DNA of 25,610 nucleotides from Patescibacteria group bacterium UBA6263 (GCA_002441085.1 DJVF01000028.1:1-25610), one strand, 5' to 3'; shown: positions 1 to 12,089, counted from the stretch's first letter. Translations and numbers: made by a program. Notes: generated by a model from the sequence alone, not told the origin.

Positions 1-497
1 AAAGTAATTTTTTCATCTCACATATGTCATGCATGAGGATGTCATTTCAAAGTTCTTCTAGGCTTTCTATTTCACATAGATCCAACATGTCTATGAAATT
101 TTGAACCATGAGTTTTAGGTCAACCATCCAAATGAAATCTCTTCATAGCTCATTGATATCATTTTCACTTTGAATATCATACCACACTGACAGTATTCAC
201 TTCTTTCAATAAATCCTGATTTATAACCTTTCATACTTCATTTTGATTGACAAATCAGTCATCTACAGCAAATTCAGTCATCATAGAATAATCTATTTTT
301 TTTCATTTTTCTTTTTTCAATTCTTTTTTTTCTACACCAATAACTACTGAAACATATCAGTCTTTATCTTTATTTTTATATCTCACAATTTCTTGAGGCA
401 TAACTTTGACTATAGTCGCCGAAACATGTTTTTCATCAACCCACAATCTAGTCATCTCTTTTTTTTGTACCACAAGACCTCACTTGGTATTTTTCAT
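1..497 (-). CDS. rplC: 50S ribosomal protein L3, 3' end cut off by window edge
   Basis: The visible 165 codons give an L3-like protein: an N-terminal MKNTKGGLVVQKKEMTRLW segment, then GKGYQGAMKRFHLDGGPKTH and HRHVGSMGNRKPRRTLKGH, the core L3 signature. L3 is an early-assembling protein of the large subunit near the peptidyl-transferase centre. The glycines in GKGYQG, the second G of DGGP and the G of KGHPHAGHMG are written TGA, so the frame is open only if UGA is glycine. The start ATG at 497-495 lies 16 bases after the rpsJ stop, the conserved rpsJ-rplC order. The C-terminal part lies outside the window. Identity is secure. Confidence 0.95.
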
Positions 498-513
498 AAT
501 CAAAACTCACTAA

Positions 514-843
514 TTAAAATACTTTTACATCAACCAAAACTCAAACAGGAATAGAAAGATTTTGTAAATATTCTACAGTTTTAGATCAAGTCTCTACAAC
601 ATCTATAAGCCTAGAATAAGTCATTCTCTCAAACTGCTCTCTAGAATCTTTGAATTTAAAATTAGACTTCAAAACAGTATAAACTTTTCTCTTTTTAGGC
701 AAAGGTATAGGTCATTTTATTTTTGCTCATGATTTTATAAGCAAAGAAACAACCTTAGCCATAGAAGATTCCAACATTTTTATATCGTAACTTTTCAATT
801 TAATCCTCAATTTGGGAGATTCATCTTTCTTTGTAGTTGGCAT
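514..843 (-). CDS. rpsJ: 30S ribosomal protein S10
   Basis: A 109-residue protein, the usual S10 length. It carries the family core: [10 protein letters not shown] near the N-terminus, [20 protein letters not shown] in the middle, then [17 protein letters not shown] and the [11 protein letters not shown] end. S10 is part of the 30S head and, as NusE, joins the antitermination complex. The glycines of SGAK and KGPIP are TGA codons at invariant glycine positions. It lies between tuf and rplC, the order seen at the str/S10 operon junction. A 158-base gap with two hairpins separates it from tuf, so S10 may have its own leader or promoter. Confidence 0.97.
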
Positions 844-920
844 AAAAAACAATTATTCAAAATAAATATATATTCAACTATCAATCCAATAATAATTATA
901 GATTTAATAGTTAAATCGAC

Positions 921-934
921 CACGATAAATCGTG
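921..934. other. Short hairpin in the tuf-rpsJ spacer
   Basis: CACGA (921-925) pairs with TCGTG (930-934) around a TAAA loop, about 80 bases upstream of the rpsJ start in the transcribed (minus) direction. It could be part of a leader structure of the ribosomal protein operon. It has no T-tract in the minus direction, so it does not look like a terminator. Function unknown. Confidence 0.4.
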
Positions 935-960
935 TATAAATTTTTACCTAAGTAAAAATA

Positions 961-989
961 CAAAAACCAACCACGGAACAAGTCCGTGG
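961..989 (-). terminator. Probable terminator or attenuator after tuf
   Basis: CCACGGA (971-977) and TCCGTGG (983-989) form a perfect 7-bp stem with a 5-base loop, 12 bases past the tuf stop. On the minus strand the stem is followed by a T-rich stretch broken by GG (TTGGTTTTTG). This suits a leaky terminator that lowers rpsJ-rplC expression relative to tuf, though the interrupted T-tract leaves it uncertain. Confidence 0.5.
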
Positions 990-1001
990 CAAGCTTATAA
1001 A

Positions 1002-2180
1002 TTATTCATTAACTTTTGTAATCACTCATGCTCAAACAGTTCTTCCTCATTCTCTAATAGCAAATCTAAGTCATTCTTCCATAGCAACTGGATATATAAG
1101 TTCTACATCTATTTTTGCATTATCTCAAGGCATAATCATTTCTGTACCAGCCTTCAAAGCTATATTTCAAGTAACATCTGTTGTTCTCAAGAAAAATTGT
1201 GGTCTATATCACGCCATAAATGGAGTATGTCTTCAACCTTCTTCTTTTTTCAAAACATAAACCTCTGCTTCAAATTTTTTGTGAGCCTTTACTGTTCCTG
1301 GCTTACACAAAACTTGTCATCTCTCTATTTGTTCCTTATCTATACCTCTCAAAAGCAATCATACATTCATACCAGCCTCTGCTTGATCAAAAGCCTTGTG
1401 AAACATTTCAACACCAGTAATTACTGTTTTTTGTGGTTCTATACCAAGACCAAGTATTTCTACTTCATCATTTATCTTTACAACTCATCTTTCAATTCTT
1501 CATGTAGAAACAGTTCATCTTCCTTTTATAGAAAATACATCTTCTACTGGCATCAAAAATGGTTTATCATTATCTCTAACTGGAATAGGTATAAAAGTAT
1601 CCAAAGCATTCAACAACTCTATCACAGGCTTAGCTACTCATTCTACATCACCAGGATTTTCCAAAGCTTTCAAAGCAGATCATCTTATAATAGGAGTATT
1701 TGCTCCATCATAACCCTGCTTAGTCAAAAGATCTCTTATCTCTTCTTCTACAAGATCAAGCATATCCATATCTTCTACCATATCACATTTATTCAAAAAC
1801 ACAACTACAGAGGGTACATTAACTTGCTTAGCCAAAAGGATATGTTCTCTCGTTTGAGGCATAGGTCAATCTGTACCAGCAACAACTAGTATTGCTCAAT
1901 CCATTTGAGCAGCTCAAACTATCATATTTTTTACATAATCAGCATGTCATGGACAATCTATATGTGCATAATGTCTAGCGTCAGTCTCGTATTCTACGTG
2001 TCTAGTATTGATAGTAATTCATCTTGCCTTCTCTTCTGGAGCGTTGTCTATTGCGTCATAAGCCATAAATTTAGCTCATCATTTTGTAGCACATACTGCT
2101 GTAATAGCTGCTGTCAATGTTGTCTTTCAGTGGTCTACATGTCATATAGTACCAACGTTAACATGTGGTTTGTTAGCCAT
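1002..2180 (-). CDS. tuf: Elongation factor Tu
   Basis: A 392-residue protein, full length for EF-Tu, the GTPase that carries aminoacyl-tRNA to the ribosome. The G1 motif GHVDHGKT begins at residue 13, followed by [12 protein letters not shown] (G3), NKCDMVED (G4) and RGSALKAL (G5 region). The middle domain has FSIKGRGTVSTGRIERG and the C-terminus is GAGVITKVNE. Both G1 glycines, the G of RGSALKAL and the GAG of the last strand are TGA codons, some of the clearest evidence for UGA=Gly. GGT is also used, as expected of a highly expressed gene. The start ATG is preceded by an A/T-rich leader without a Shine-Dalgarno. It sits downstream of three tRNA genes on the same strand, in place of the usual fusA neighbour. 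Confidence 0.98.
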
Positions 2181-2544
2181 TTTAATAATAATTATAGATT
2201 AAAAAAGAAAAATTCTGTATATAAATTAATTCAGAAACAAAACTAGTAACAATCTAAATAATGATATCAAATCAAATTTCAATAGATTTTTCAAAAAAAT
2301 ATCTATCTCGGATAAACTATAGTCACTAACGATAATGTTAAGCTATATATTTATTGACCGAAACATATGCTACAAGCAATTAATCTTCAAAATAGATCAT
2401 TGTGCCCATAGATATAACGTTGATCTTCTCATATCCATCACATCAAAGTAGACTATAATAGTCAAACTTAGACGACCACGTTTATAAGATTTTTTATCCA
2501 AAAGATATTTTTTGTTTTTACTTTTTATTTCAAATCCAACTAAC
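2181..2544. other. Spacer between tRNA-Pro and tuf
   Basis: 364 bases of AT-rich sequence with no convincing gene on either strand. A minus-strand open frame running out of tRNA-Pro has no recognisable protein features. The region presumably holds the tuf leader and perhaps its promoter, but I see no clear -35/-10 pair. Confidence 0.5.
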
Positions 2545-2620
2545 TTCGGGGATGCGGGACTCGAACTCGCGACCCCTTGGTCCCAAACCAAGTACTCTAG
2601 CCATCTGAGCTAATCCCCGA
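2545..2620 (-). tRNA. tRNA-Pro (anticodon UGG)
   Basis: The minus strand folds into a complete cloverleaf: a perfect 7-bp acceptor TCGGGGA/TCCCCGA, a D-arm with AGCTCAGATGGCT, an anticodon stem CTTGG/CCAAG enclosing TTTGGGA, and a T-arm with GTTCGAG. The discriminator is A at 2545. The CCA end is not encoded. It is the last of three tandem tRNAs reading toward tuf. Confidence 0.96.
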
Positions 2621-2669
2621 TACAACTAAATTATTTATAACTTATAATTTAGCATTTAACATTTCTTAA

Positions 2670-2746
2670 TGGTGGGCATAGATAGACTCGAACTATCGAC
2701 CTCACCCTTATCAGAGGTGCGCTCTAACCACCTGAGCTATATGCCC
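2670..2746 (-). tRNA. tRNA-Ile (anticodon GAU)
   Basis: Complete cloverleaf on the minus strand: acceptor GGGCATA/TATGCCC, D-arm GCTCAGGTGGTTAGAGC, anticodon loop CTGATAA, T-arm GATAG-TTCGAGT-CTATC. Discriminator A is followed by an encoded CCA (2670-2672). It is the middle tRNA of the cluster. Confidence 0.96.
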
Positions 2747-2774
2747 TTTTTCTAATAATTTAACATTTCTTTAA

Positions 2775-2849
2775 TGGTGCCAAGAGGCAGAATTGAACTG
2801 CCGACACAAGGCTTTTCAGGCCTCTGCTCTACCACTGAGCTACCTTGGC
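2775..2849 (-). tRNA. tRNA-Phe (anticodon GAA)
   Basis: Complete cloverleaf on the minus strand: acceptor GCCAAGG/TCTTGGC with one G-U pair, D-arm GCTCAGTGGTAGAGC, anticodon loop CTGAAAA, T-arm GGCAG-TTCAATT-CTGCC. Discriminator A is followed by an encoded CCA (2775-2777). It is the first tRNA of the cluster, just downstream of a promoter candidate. Confidence 0.96.
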
Positions 2850-2892
2850 TTATCTTTTTTTATACAAAAAATAAGAAACGTAATGCGTTATA

Positions 2893-2921
2893 TAATTAAC
2901 TATCTTCAAATTTCAAGTCAA
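2893..2921 (-). promoter_or_regulatory. Promoter candidate for the tRNA-tuf transcript
   Basis: On the minus strand TTGACT (2921-2916) is followed after 17 bases by TAATTA (2898-2893), about 45 bases before tRNA-Phe. The -35 is near consensus and the -10 is weak. Position and strand suit transcription of the Phe-Ile-Pro tRNAs and possibly tuf. Confidence 0.5.
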
Positions 2922-3043
2922 AATATATAAATTTTACAAAATAATTTTTTATACAATAGGGACACAAAAAAACTTTAACTTGTTTTTTATCAAAGAAAAT
3001 TTATTTTCAAAGCTCACATATTTAATATAGATAAATAACAAAT

Positions 3044-6457
<3,414 letters not shown>

Positions 6458-6468
6458 AAACTAAAAAT

Positions 6469-6612
6469 GTCGCACTACCAAGGCAACATAAATAAACTAT
6501 TACCAAGCCATACAATCATACAACAATAATAATTAAAAAATTTAATAGTACCTAGTGCGACTAGACTTTTTGGATACTTTTGTGGCAATGACAAAAGTAT
6601 CCCGCCGGAGGC
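6469..6612 (+). repeat. Two-hairpin repeat (family B), copy 1
   Basis: Arm GTCGCACTA (6469-6477) pairs with TAGTGCGAC (6553-6561). A linker TAGACTTTTT follows, then a perfect 12-bp hairpin GGATACTTTTGT (6572-6583) / ACAAAAGTATCC (6591-6602) with loop GGCAATG, then CGCCGGAGGC. It starts 12 bases after the leuS stop. The same architecture with different stem sequence recurs at 9263 and 18461. Confidence 0.8.
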
Positions 6613-6742
6613 ATTTAAAAACGAAAAGCATATAAAAACTTAGCAGAATAATAGTCCCATACAAAAATAATTAATTATTCAGTTATACTAAACAAACTGC
6701 AGATAATTTTTTATGAATACAGAAATAATAAAAACATCTCAA

Positions 6743-7576
6743 CTAAAATTGTATCAAAACTTTGGTTCAAACCTTACTATGATAATACAAAATCTCTTGA
6801 TAAAGTCATGGTACCCTGATACATCACTTGGATCTCTTGGTTCAGTCAGAATATCATTGATGTATAAAAATATTTCATTCTAGATGCAAAGAATAAGGCA
6901 TAGGAGCATTTTCATATTTGAAAGATCTTTTGTCAAAAATCTTTCTTTTTACTTCAAACAGTCATTGAGGTGTAGATCTTCATATACCTATAGAAGAATA
7001 TGAAGCCAAAAAAAGTTTAGAATCTACATAATACCCAATCACATATTTCCCATCATGCAAACAAGTTGTTATAATTAAATTGTTGACGCCATCCAAATCT
7101 TTTCTATATTTTTCAAATTTGTCTTGAGCCAAAATTTGCTGCAAATCAATAGGTAATTTTGAGTTCAAATCATTATAAATCAAAGGGAAAGAAACGTTAT
7201 CCAAATCATTTATAGCTTTTACATTTAGAGTATCTCAATTATGTTTTTTTAATATACTGTCATATTGGGTATATCACAAAAACTCACCCAAATGCCTTTT
7301 GGTTCATTTCATAAAAAGTGGAGTATCTTTGAGCTCATCAAAATATCTAGTAACTACTTGTTCAATTCATGGTTCAAAAAACATACTATCGATAGTATTC
7401 AACAAATCTTTAGATAAATCAAATTTATAATAAACAGGCTTTTCTTTTTCTTTAGTAGATTCTTGATTAAGTTCTGTGACCAATTCTTGTTTGGTATTTT
7501 TTACTATTATATGCTCTCATACAGAATTAGCAGACATTAATAATCCAGACGTCAAAAGTATTTTCCTCAGATCCAT
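6743..7576 (-). CDS. L,D-transpeptidase (YkuD) domain protein
   Basis: A 277-residue protein. The N-terminus MDLRKILLTSGLLMSANSV looks like a signal peptide, then about 150 residues I do not recognise, then a YkuD-type catalytic domain: TTCLHDGKYVIGYYVDSKLF, GIGRSTPQGLFEVKRK, LEGNIFIHQGYSDG and SKGCIRVPG. The candidate nucleophile is C252, with H239 in IHQGY. The usual SHGC motif is SKGC here, so one motif position differs from the family consensus. YkuD enzymes cross-link peptidoglycan stem peptides at 3-3 bonds outside the membrane. Transcribed divergently from the photolyase gene and convergently with leuS. Many glycines of the catalytic motifs are TGA. Family placement is good; activity is less sure because of the altered motif. 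Confidence 0.85.
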
Positions 7577-7789
7577 TTATACAAATAATATCAATTTAAA
7601 CACAAAAATATACTATATATATTTACAAATAAAACGCAACATATATAAATAATAATGTAAAATATCTCAAATTATAAGATAAATTATTGGATAACAAACA
7701 GATTCTTAAAAAAATTATCTATACAAAACAAATAATTTTTCATTATTATCCACCAATAACAAAATATTTAATTTCTTTAAACATATATT

Positions 7790-9139
7790 ATGTATAACCA
7801 ATCTCTTTTTCGATTCAGACAAGATCTAAGGGTTTATGATAATATATGATTATACCAAGCTTTCAAATGAAGCAAACAAGTCATTCCAATTTTTATATTC
7901 GATGAAAATCTAATTCCAACATTTGGATGAATCCAAGATCCTAGATTTGCATTTCTAAAAGACGCCCTATTAAACCTAGATAGAGAACTTAAAAAAATCT
8001 GATCCCAACTAACTATATTTAAGTGAAAACCACAAGAAATCCTACCAATAATTATCAAAGAGTTAGATATAGAGTCGATATATTGCAATACAGCTTATGA
8101 TACTTACGGTATTCAAAGAGACTCCAAAATAAAAGATTTTTGTAATCAGAATAATATCTGATATCATATATCAATAGACAACCTTTTACAAGATCCACAA
8201 AATATCAAAGCATACAAAGTGTTTACTCCATACTTCAAAACACGAATTTCTACACTACCACAAAATTTTGATCTCATAGAAATACAAAAAATACACAGTA
8301 TAAATCAAAATTTTTTACAAAAAATCAAATATAAAATCCAGATTATAAACACAGATATTCTCGATAAATTTATCCCTATGACAAACAAGTATCGACCTAT
8401 CGATTGACGAAAACAGACTTTAGAAAATTTCGATTTTACAAATTACGAAAACACCAAAAATTTTCCAGCAATACAGTGAGCATCCAAACTTTCTCCATAC
8501 ATCAGATTCGGATTGATTTCTATACGTCAACTATTCAACATCGCAAAAAAACAAAAAGCAGACAATTACTTATTTGAACTATGACGAAGAGAATTTTGGC
8601 ATCAAATAGCAATGTATTTTCCACTTGCAAGGATACAAGCATTCCAAGAACATAGACAAAATATCTCATGGCAAAATGACAAAAAACTTTTCGAGGCATT
8701 TTGCAATGCCCAAACATGATATCCTATCATAGATGCAGCTATTATTCAACTCAAAACAAAAAACCGAATGCACAATAGACTCAGAATGATAGTAGCATCT
8801 TTTTTAACCAAAGATCTATTGATAGACTGGAAACGATGAGAAGAATTTTTCAAAAAATATCTCCTAGATTACGAAGAGGTAGTAAATATCGGAAATCGAC
8901 AACGATCAGCTTCGGTCTGAGCAGATCCCAAACCTATGAGAATCTTTTCTCCCATCAGACAATCCCAAAGATTCGATACTGATGCAATATTTATCAAAAA
9001 ATATATTCCTCAGCTAAAAAATATCGATCCTGAACATATCCACGATCCACTGACATACCTATTAGACTATCACAAACCGATAGTCGATCACAAGCAACAA
9101 ACAATATTAGCAAAACAAATGTATTTCGGAAATAATTAA
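7790..9139 (+). CDS. phrB: Deoxyribodipyrimidine photolyase (class I cryptochrome/photolyase family)
   Basis: A 449-residue FAD-dependent enzyme that repairs cyclobutane pyrimidine dimers with blue light. The N-terminal alpha/beta domain has [13 protein letters not shown] and PIFIFDENL. The FAD domain has [66 protein letters not shown] and IGNWQWSASVGADP. Reading CGA as Trp restores the residues matching E. coli W277, W382 and W384 (codons at 8897 and 8903 for the last two). Read as Arg, the enzyme would lose the FAD-proximal electron-transfer tryptophan. By hand count, 12 of 17 glycines are TGA. It starts with ATG without a Shine-Dalgarno and ends just before a repeat cluster. Confidence 0.96.
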
Positions 9140-9146
9140 TAAAACT

Positions 9147-9200
9147 GTCATTGCAAGGAGCAAAACGACAGCCTATCCCGCAAAGCCGTAAAGCAATCTT
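9147..9200 (+). repeat. Family A palindromic repeat, left half
   Basis: GTCATTGCAAGGAGCAAAACGACAGCC continues to AAAGCAATCTT. The outer half GTCATTGC.AGGA.C.AAACGAC and the AGCAATCTT core match the element inside leuS. It starts 8 bases past the photolyase stop. Confidence 0.75.
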
Positions 9201-9229
9201 TTAAATCTCATAGCAATAATTACGCTTTC

Positions 9230-9379
9230 ATCACTACAAAGATTAATCGACTAAGCAAACTGGTTGCGCAACTCGTGAATTTGCGCAACTTGAGTTTTTG
9301 CTTACTTTTGGGTCAAGCCAAAAGTAAGTCATAGCGAAGCGTCTTTATTACAAAACAATATTAGTCTTGTGGTAGTGAT
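9230..9379. repeat. Long inverted repeat enclosing a family B element
   Basis: ATCACTACAAAGATTAAT (9230-9247) is nearly the reverse complement of ATTAGTCTTGTGGTAGTGAT (9360-9379), with a few mismatches and a 2-base bulge. The arms enclose the family B copy and are themselves enclosed by the two family A halves. Confidence 0.7.
9263..9345 (+). repeat. Two-hairpin repeat (family B), copy 2
   Basis: GTTGCGCAA (9263-9271) pairs with TTGCGCAAC (9281-9289), then the linker TTGAGTTTTTG. A perfect 11-bp hairpin follows: CTTACTTTTGG (9301-9311) / CCAAAAGTAAG (9318-9328) with loop GTCAAG. Relative to copies 1 and 3 both sides of the stem change together. Confidence 0.8.
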
Positions 9380-9420
9380 AAATCTGCATAAATGTAGGAC
9401 CGGAAAATCTACATAAAAAT

Positions 9421-9446
9421 AAGATTGCTTCGTACCTCGCAATGAC
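9421..9446 (+). repeat. Family A palindromic repeat, right half
   Basis: AAGATTGCTTCG followed by TACCTCGCAATGAC matches the right half of the leuS element (AAGATTGCTTCGCC...CTCGCAATGAC) and is the inverse of the 9147-9200 half. Confidence 0.75.
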
Positions 9447-9516
9447 TTTAGAAATTTTTTATTTGAATCCCAATCTCTTTTCACTAAAAACACCACCACT
9501 AATTATAAATTAATAA

Positions 9517-9601
9517 GGAAGGTTGGCAGAGTGGTCGATCGCGCATCGTTGGAAACGATGTGTACCGCAAGGTACCGAGGGTTCGAATCCCTCATCTTCC
9601 G
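9517..9601 (+). tRNA. tRNA-Ser (anticodon GGA)
   Basis: Type II cloverleaf of 85 nt: acceptor GGAAGGT/ATCTTCC, D-arm with GGCAGAGTGGTCGATCGC, anticodon stem CATCG/CGATG around TTGGAAA, a long variable arm (GTACC-GCAA-GGTAC), T-arm GAGGG-TTCGAAT-CCCTC and discriminator G. CCA is not encoded. Confidence 0.96.
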
Positions 9602-9668
9602 AATCTAAATAAGTTGATAAAACATCATCACACATAATAAAATCCCAAATATTAAAAGAAATAAAAAT

Positions 9669-9726
9669 AAAATAAATCGAGAAAAATCCCAAAAAGATTT
9701 TTCCGATGTTTTTATCTATAGGAATT
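9669..9726 (+). repeat. 58-bp direct repeat (family C), copy 1
   Basis: Identical over 58 bases to 13982-14039, with weaker similarity continuing to an ATATGGTAAAA box (about 9741-9751). It contains a hairpin (GAAAAATC/GATTTTTC around CCAAAAA) followed by GATGTTTTTATC, so it may act as a terminator for the tRNA-Ser transcript upstream. Confidence 0.9.
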
Positions 9727-9784
9727 GTCTTAAATTTCTTATATGGTAAAATAAAATATAATATTTTATTTTTTATTGATTATT

Positions 9785-10072
9785 ATGTCTATCCAACTCA
9801 AAGAATTCAGATCAATCATGGTAGAAGTAGCTAAAGATAAAACTGAATTTCAAGATGTTTCAAAAGCAGTTTTAGAAACACTCGCACCAGGATGAAAATG
9901 ATATTCACGAATTTCAAAAGAAAGCCAACAAAATATATTAAATTCTCTTATGGAACAAGATATTTTAAATATGATCAAAACCCACCTACCAGAAAAATTT
10001 GATTTTGATAGACATTCTTTTTCAAAAGAAGTAATACGCAAAATCAAAGAAAAATGAGTCGAATTATATTAG
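9785..10072 (+). CDS. Small hypothetical protein (95 aa)
   Basis: Starts MSIQLKEFRSIMVEVAKDKT, continues LETLAPGGKGYSWISKESQQ and ends IRKIKEKGVELY. It has no membrane segment or signal peptide, is soluble and mostly helical, and is rich in Lys, Glu and Gln. GGKG is encoded with two TGA codons. I do not recognise the family. Support as a gene comes from the clean ATG, a TAG stop and a strong intrinsic terminator 14 bases downstream. It stands alone on its strand, preceded by a family C repeat whose tail ends about 34 bases before the start. Confidence 0.75.
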
Positions 10073-10085
10073 GTGTAAATGTTTT

Positions 10086-10110
10086 TCATAGCACAAGCTA
10101 TGATTTTTTT
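10086..10110 (+). terminator. Intrinsic terminator of the 95-aa gene
   Basis: Perfect 7-bp stem TCATAGC (10086-10092) / GCTATGA (10097-10103), loop ACAA, followed by seven T. Confidence 0.9.
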
Positions 10111-10115
10111 GTTTC

Positions 10116-10149
10116 AAAAAAAATCCACAATAAAAAATATGGGATTTTT
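10116..10149 (-). terminator. Intrinsic terminator of the small membrane protein gene
   Basis: On the minus strand AAAAATCC (10149-10142) pairs with GGATTTTT (10126-10119) and runs into further T. It lies 27 bases after the stop of the 55-aa gene, facing the plus-strand terminator at 10086. Confidence 0.75.
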
Positions 10150-10175
10150 CTCCTTATATAATAATTTTAGTTGTC

Positions 10176-10343
10176 CTAGTCTTTTATATCTTCTTTGACT
10201 TGTTTAGCTGCATGAGATACAGTCTGTTTAACTTTGCCAGATGTCTTGTTGTATTTATCCTTAATGGCATCTCTTAAAAAATATAAAATTCACCCAATAA
10301 CAACAAGTACAATAAGCAAAATAAGAATAATTGAATTTTCCAT
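10176..10343 (-). CDS. Small single-TM protein (55 aa), paralogue of its neighbour
   Basis: MENSIILILLIVLVVIGGIL forms one N-terminal membrane segment, followed by YFLRDAIKDKYNKTSGKVKQ and a basic/acidic helical tail ending KEDIKD. The upstream 69-aa protein has the same layout and near-identical TM-to-tail sequence (VVIGGILYFLRD against VVGGVLYFFRD), so the two look like a tandem duplication. The tail resembles amphipathic YtxH-like or CsbD-like helices, but the similarity is too general for a name. It uses a TGA glycine in the membrane segment. Confidence 0.75.
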
Positions 10344-10414
10344 AATAAAAATTTTATCAATAAAAATTATGCAGAATTTTGGATAATAATTATAATGCAT
10401 TTATAGATTACAGT

Positions 10415-10624
10415 TTATCTTTGCATATCGTCTATTCCATCATTTACATCTTCCTTTATATCTTCAATTGTTTCATTTATATCTTCTCTTGTATCGATCA
10501 TTTTTTCGTTTACATCTACAGATGTATTGTCATAGACATCTTTCACATTGTCTCTAAAAAAATATAAAACTCACCCGACAACAATTAGGATAAGAACTAA
10601 AATAATAATCATGCTGTTTTTCAT
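10415..10624 (-). CDS. Small single-TM protein (69 aa), paralogue of its neighbour
   Basis: MKNSMIIILVLILIVVGGVL is a membrane segment, followed by YFFRDNVKDVYDNTSVDVNE and a strongly acidic tail with repeated hydrophobic-acidic heptads (EDINETIEDIKEDVNDGIDD), likely an amphipathic helix or coiled coil. It shares its layout and the GG-LYF-RD junction with the 55-aa protein downstream, 71 bases away on the same strand. Gly codons include TGA. The paralogues differ in tail charge: mixed in one, acidic in the other. Function unknown; a membrane-anchored stress or envelope protein is possible. Confidence 0.75.
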
Positions 10625-10829
10625 AATAGTATTGGTTAGTAATAAAAACTCACCAACATCAACAGTACCCTTAAAAATAGCCAAGTCAAGGGACAATTTT
10701 GATGCTAATAAACACATACACTACCACAAAAAGGAGCAGTTTAACTAACTTTTTTAAGACAAGAATCATACTGATAATATGTGGTAACTTATTTTATTAA
10801 AAATATATTAATTTCTCTAATCCAAAATC

Positions 10830-11798
10830 TTACAAACCCCAATTAAAGAAATATCCAAGCAAAATCATACACAATCCAGTAACTAAAAAGAAAATAAGTA
10901 GTAGTTTAATTTTCATTACTTTTTGGAGAATTAGAAATTCTGGTAAGCTCAATCATACCACTGCCATCATAAAAGCAAGTCATGTTCATAATGGGACTCA
11001 TTTTGCTATCAATGCTTGCACTATCGGTATTACTCACATAGCATTAGCATACATTGGGATTCATAGAATAACTGCCAAAGGAACTGCGAATGGATTGGAT
11101 TTAGTAATATATTGTTCAAAGAAACCTGTAGGTACAAATCCATGAATAGCTCCACCTATTGCCACTCAGATCAATACATATGGCATTACCTTTTTGGTAA
11201 TTGATCGCGCTTCTTTGCTTACATTTTTTAGTCTTTGTTTTAAAATAATAGTTACTTTCTCTACATAACTTGATCCGTTTGATCTTTGCACTTGGATAAA
11301 GTCAGCTAAATATTTTTCCAATCACATTTTACCTAGTATCCATCATCATAAAGTTCATAAAACCATTCAACTTACCATATAAATTACCGTTACTTTGATT
11401 CAAAAAATTCCCAAAAACATAGCAATAGCTACTTCGTTGACCAAAGGTGATGTAATAAGGAATGAAAAGGTTACTCCAAGGGGGATTCATCATTTGATAA
11501 ATCCTACAAATAATGGAATAGATGAACAACTACAAAATGGCGTAATAGCACCAAAAAAAGATGCAAGCAAATGATCTAGTCAATATCGTTTTCTTTTGGT
11601 CAAAAAGTTTCTAATTTTTTCTATTGGTAGATAAGAATTAAGTAGTGTCATCAAAAATGTAATCAATAACAATAGAAAAAAAATCTTGATACTATCATAT
11701 ATAAAAAAATTAAGTGCTTGAGCTCGATGATTGCTAGCTTCTAGATTCAACAGAGAATACGTAAACCAGTTAATAAGATTTTCTAATAGCATAAACAT
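10830..11798 (-). CDS. ArsP/YraQ-type permease (DUF318, PF03773)
   Basis: A 322-residue multi-spanning membrane protein. The family core is near residues 75-125: FGAITPFCSCSSIPLFVGF, then GGIPLGVTFSFLITSPLVNE, repeated in weaker form in the second half (VAIGGAIHGFVP, LGIPMYANAMGVIPIVQAL). Known relatives such as ArsP export organoarsenicals; others have unknown substrates. A central hydrophilic loop (about 155-190) joins the two halves. It is the last gene of an arsR-thioredoxin-permease operon with a 42-base gap to the thioredoxin gene, and that context supports metalloid or redox-linked export. The glycines of the second half are largely TGA. Confidence 0.9.
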
Positions 11799-11840
11799 TT
11801 TTTATAAAATATAATTAAGAATTTTATTTTGGGTTTCTAA

Positions 11841-12080
11841 TTACTGAAGTCTAACAAAAATAGATTCCATTTCTTCATTATTTGGGACTTTTCACATACA
11901 CAAAACTTCCTCATTCAAAACCAAAGCAGGAGTAGATAAAATATTATATTCCATAATATCTTCAATTTTATCTACTTCCAAAATTTGAGCATCTATTCAA
12001 AGTTTTGCAATAGTGCGTCTAGTAACCTCTTCAAGCAATTTACATTTGGGACATCATGTCCCCAAAATCTTTATAATCAT
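11841..12080 (-). CDS. Small thioredoxin-like redox disulfide protein
   Basis: A 79-residue single-domain thioredoxin fold starting MIIKILGTGCPKCKLLEEVT with a CPKC active site at residues 10-13, and the cis-Pro segment NILSTPALVLNEEV later. It belongs to the small redox-active disulfide group (MTH895/TM0996-like). Such proteins are often encoded between an ArsR regulator and a DUF318 permease, as here: 9 bases after arsR and 42 before the permease. It probably passes electrons or binds the substrate for the permease, which is inference. The G before CPKC is TGA. Confidence 0.9.
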
Positions 12081-12089
12081 ATTTATTTA

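Larger units (their letters stand above)
9140..9516. other. Repeat-rich spacer between photolyase and tRNA-Ser
   Basis: No gene seen. The stretch is built from nested inverted repeats: family A halves at the outside (9147-9200 and 9421-9446), a long inverted pair at 9230-9247/9360-9379, and a family B two-hairpin element at 9263-9345 in the centre. Confidence 0.7.

Noticed and set aside
1197..2246. Long plus-strand open frames opposite tuf
   Set aside because: They are antisense shadows of the EF-Tu gene, rich in Ser, Tyr and Phe as expected of reversed AT-rich coding sequence.
2397..2591. Minus-strand open frame running out of tRNA-Pro
   Set aside because: Its first part is tRNA sequence and the rest has no conserved or membrane features; it looks like chance.
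6713..6883. Plus-strand 56-codon ATG frame overlapping the end of the L,D-transpeptidase gene
   Set aside because: It lies antisense over the conserved catalytic end of the YkuD gene and shows no protein features of its own.
8897..8905. Loss of two catalytic tryptophans (R-Q-R) in the photolyase
   Set aside because: Both codons are CGA, which other genes in the window place at conserved Trp, so the enzyme keeps W-Q-W.
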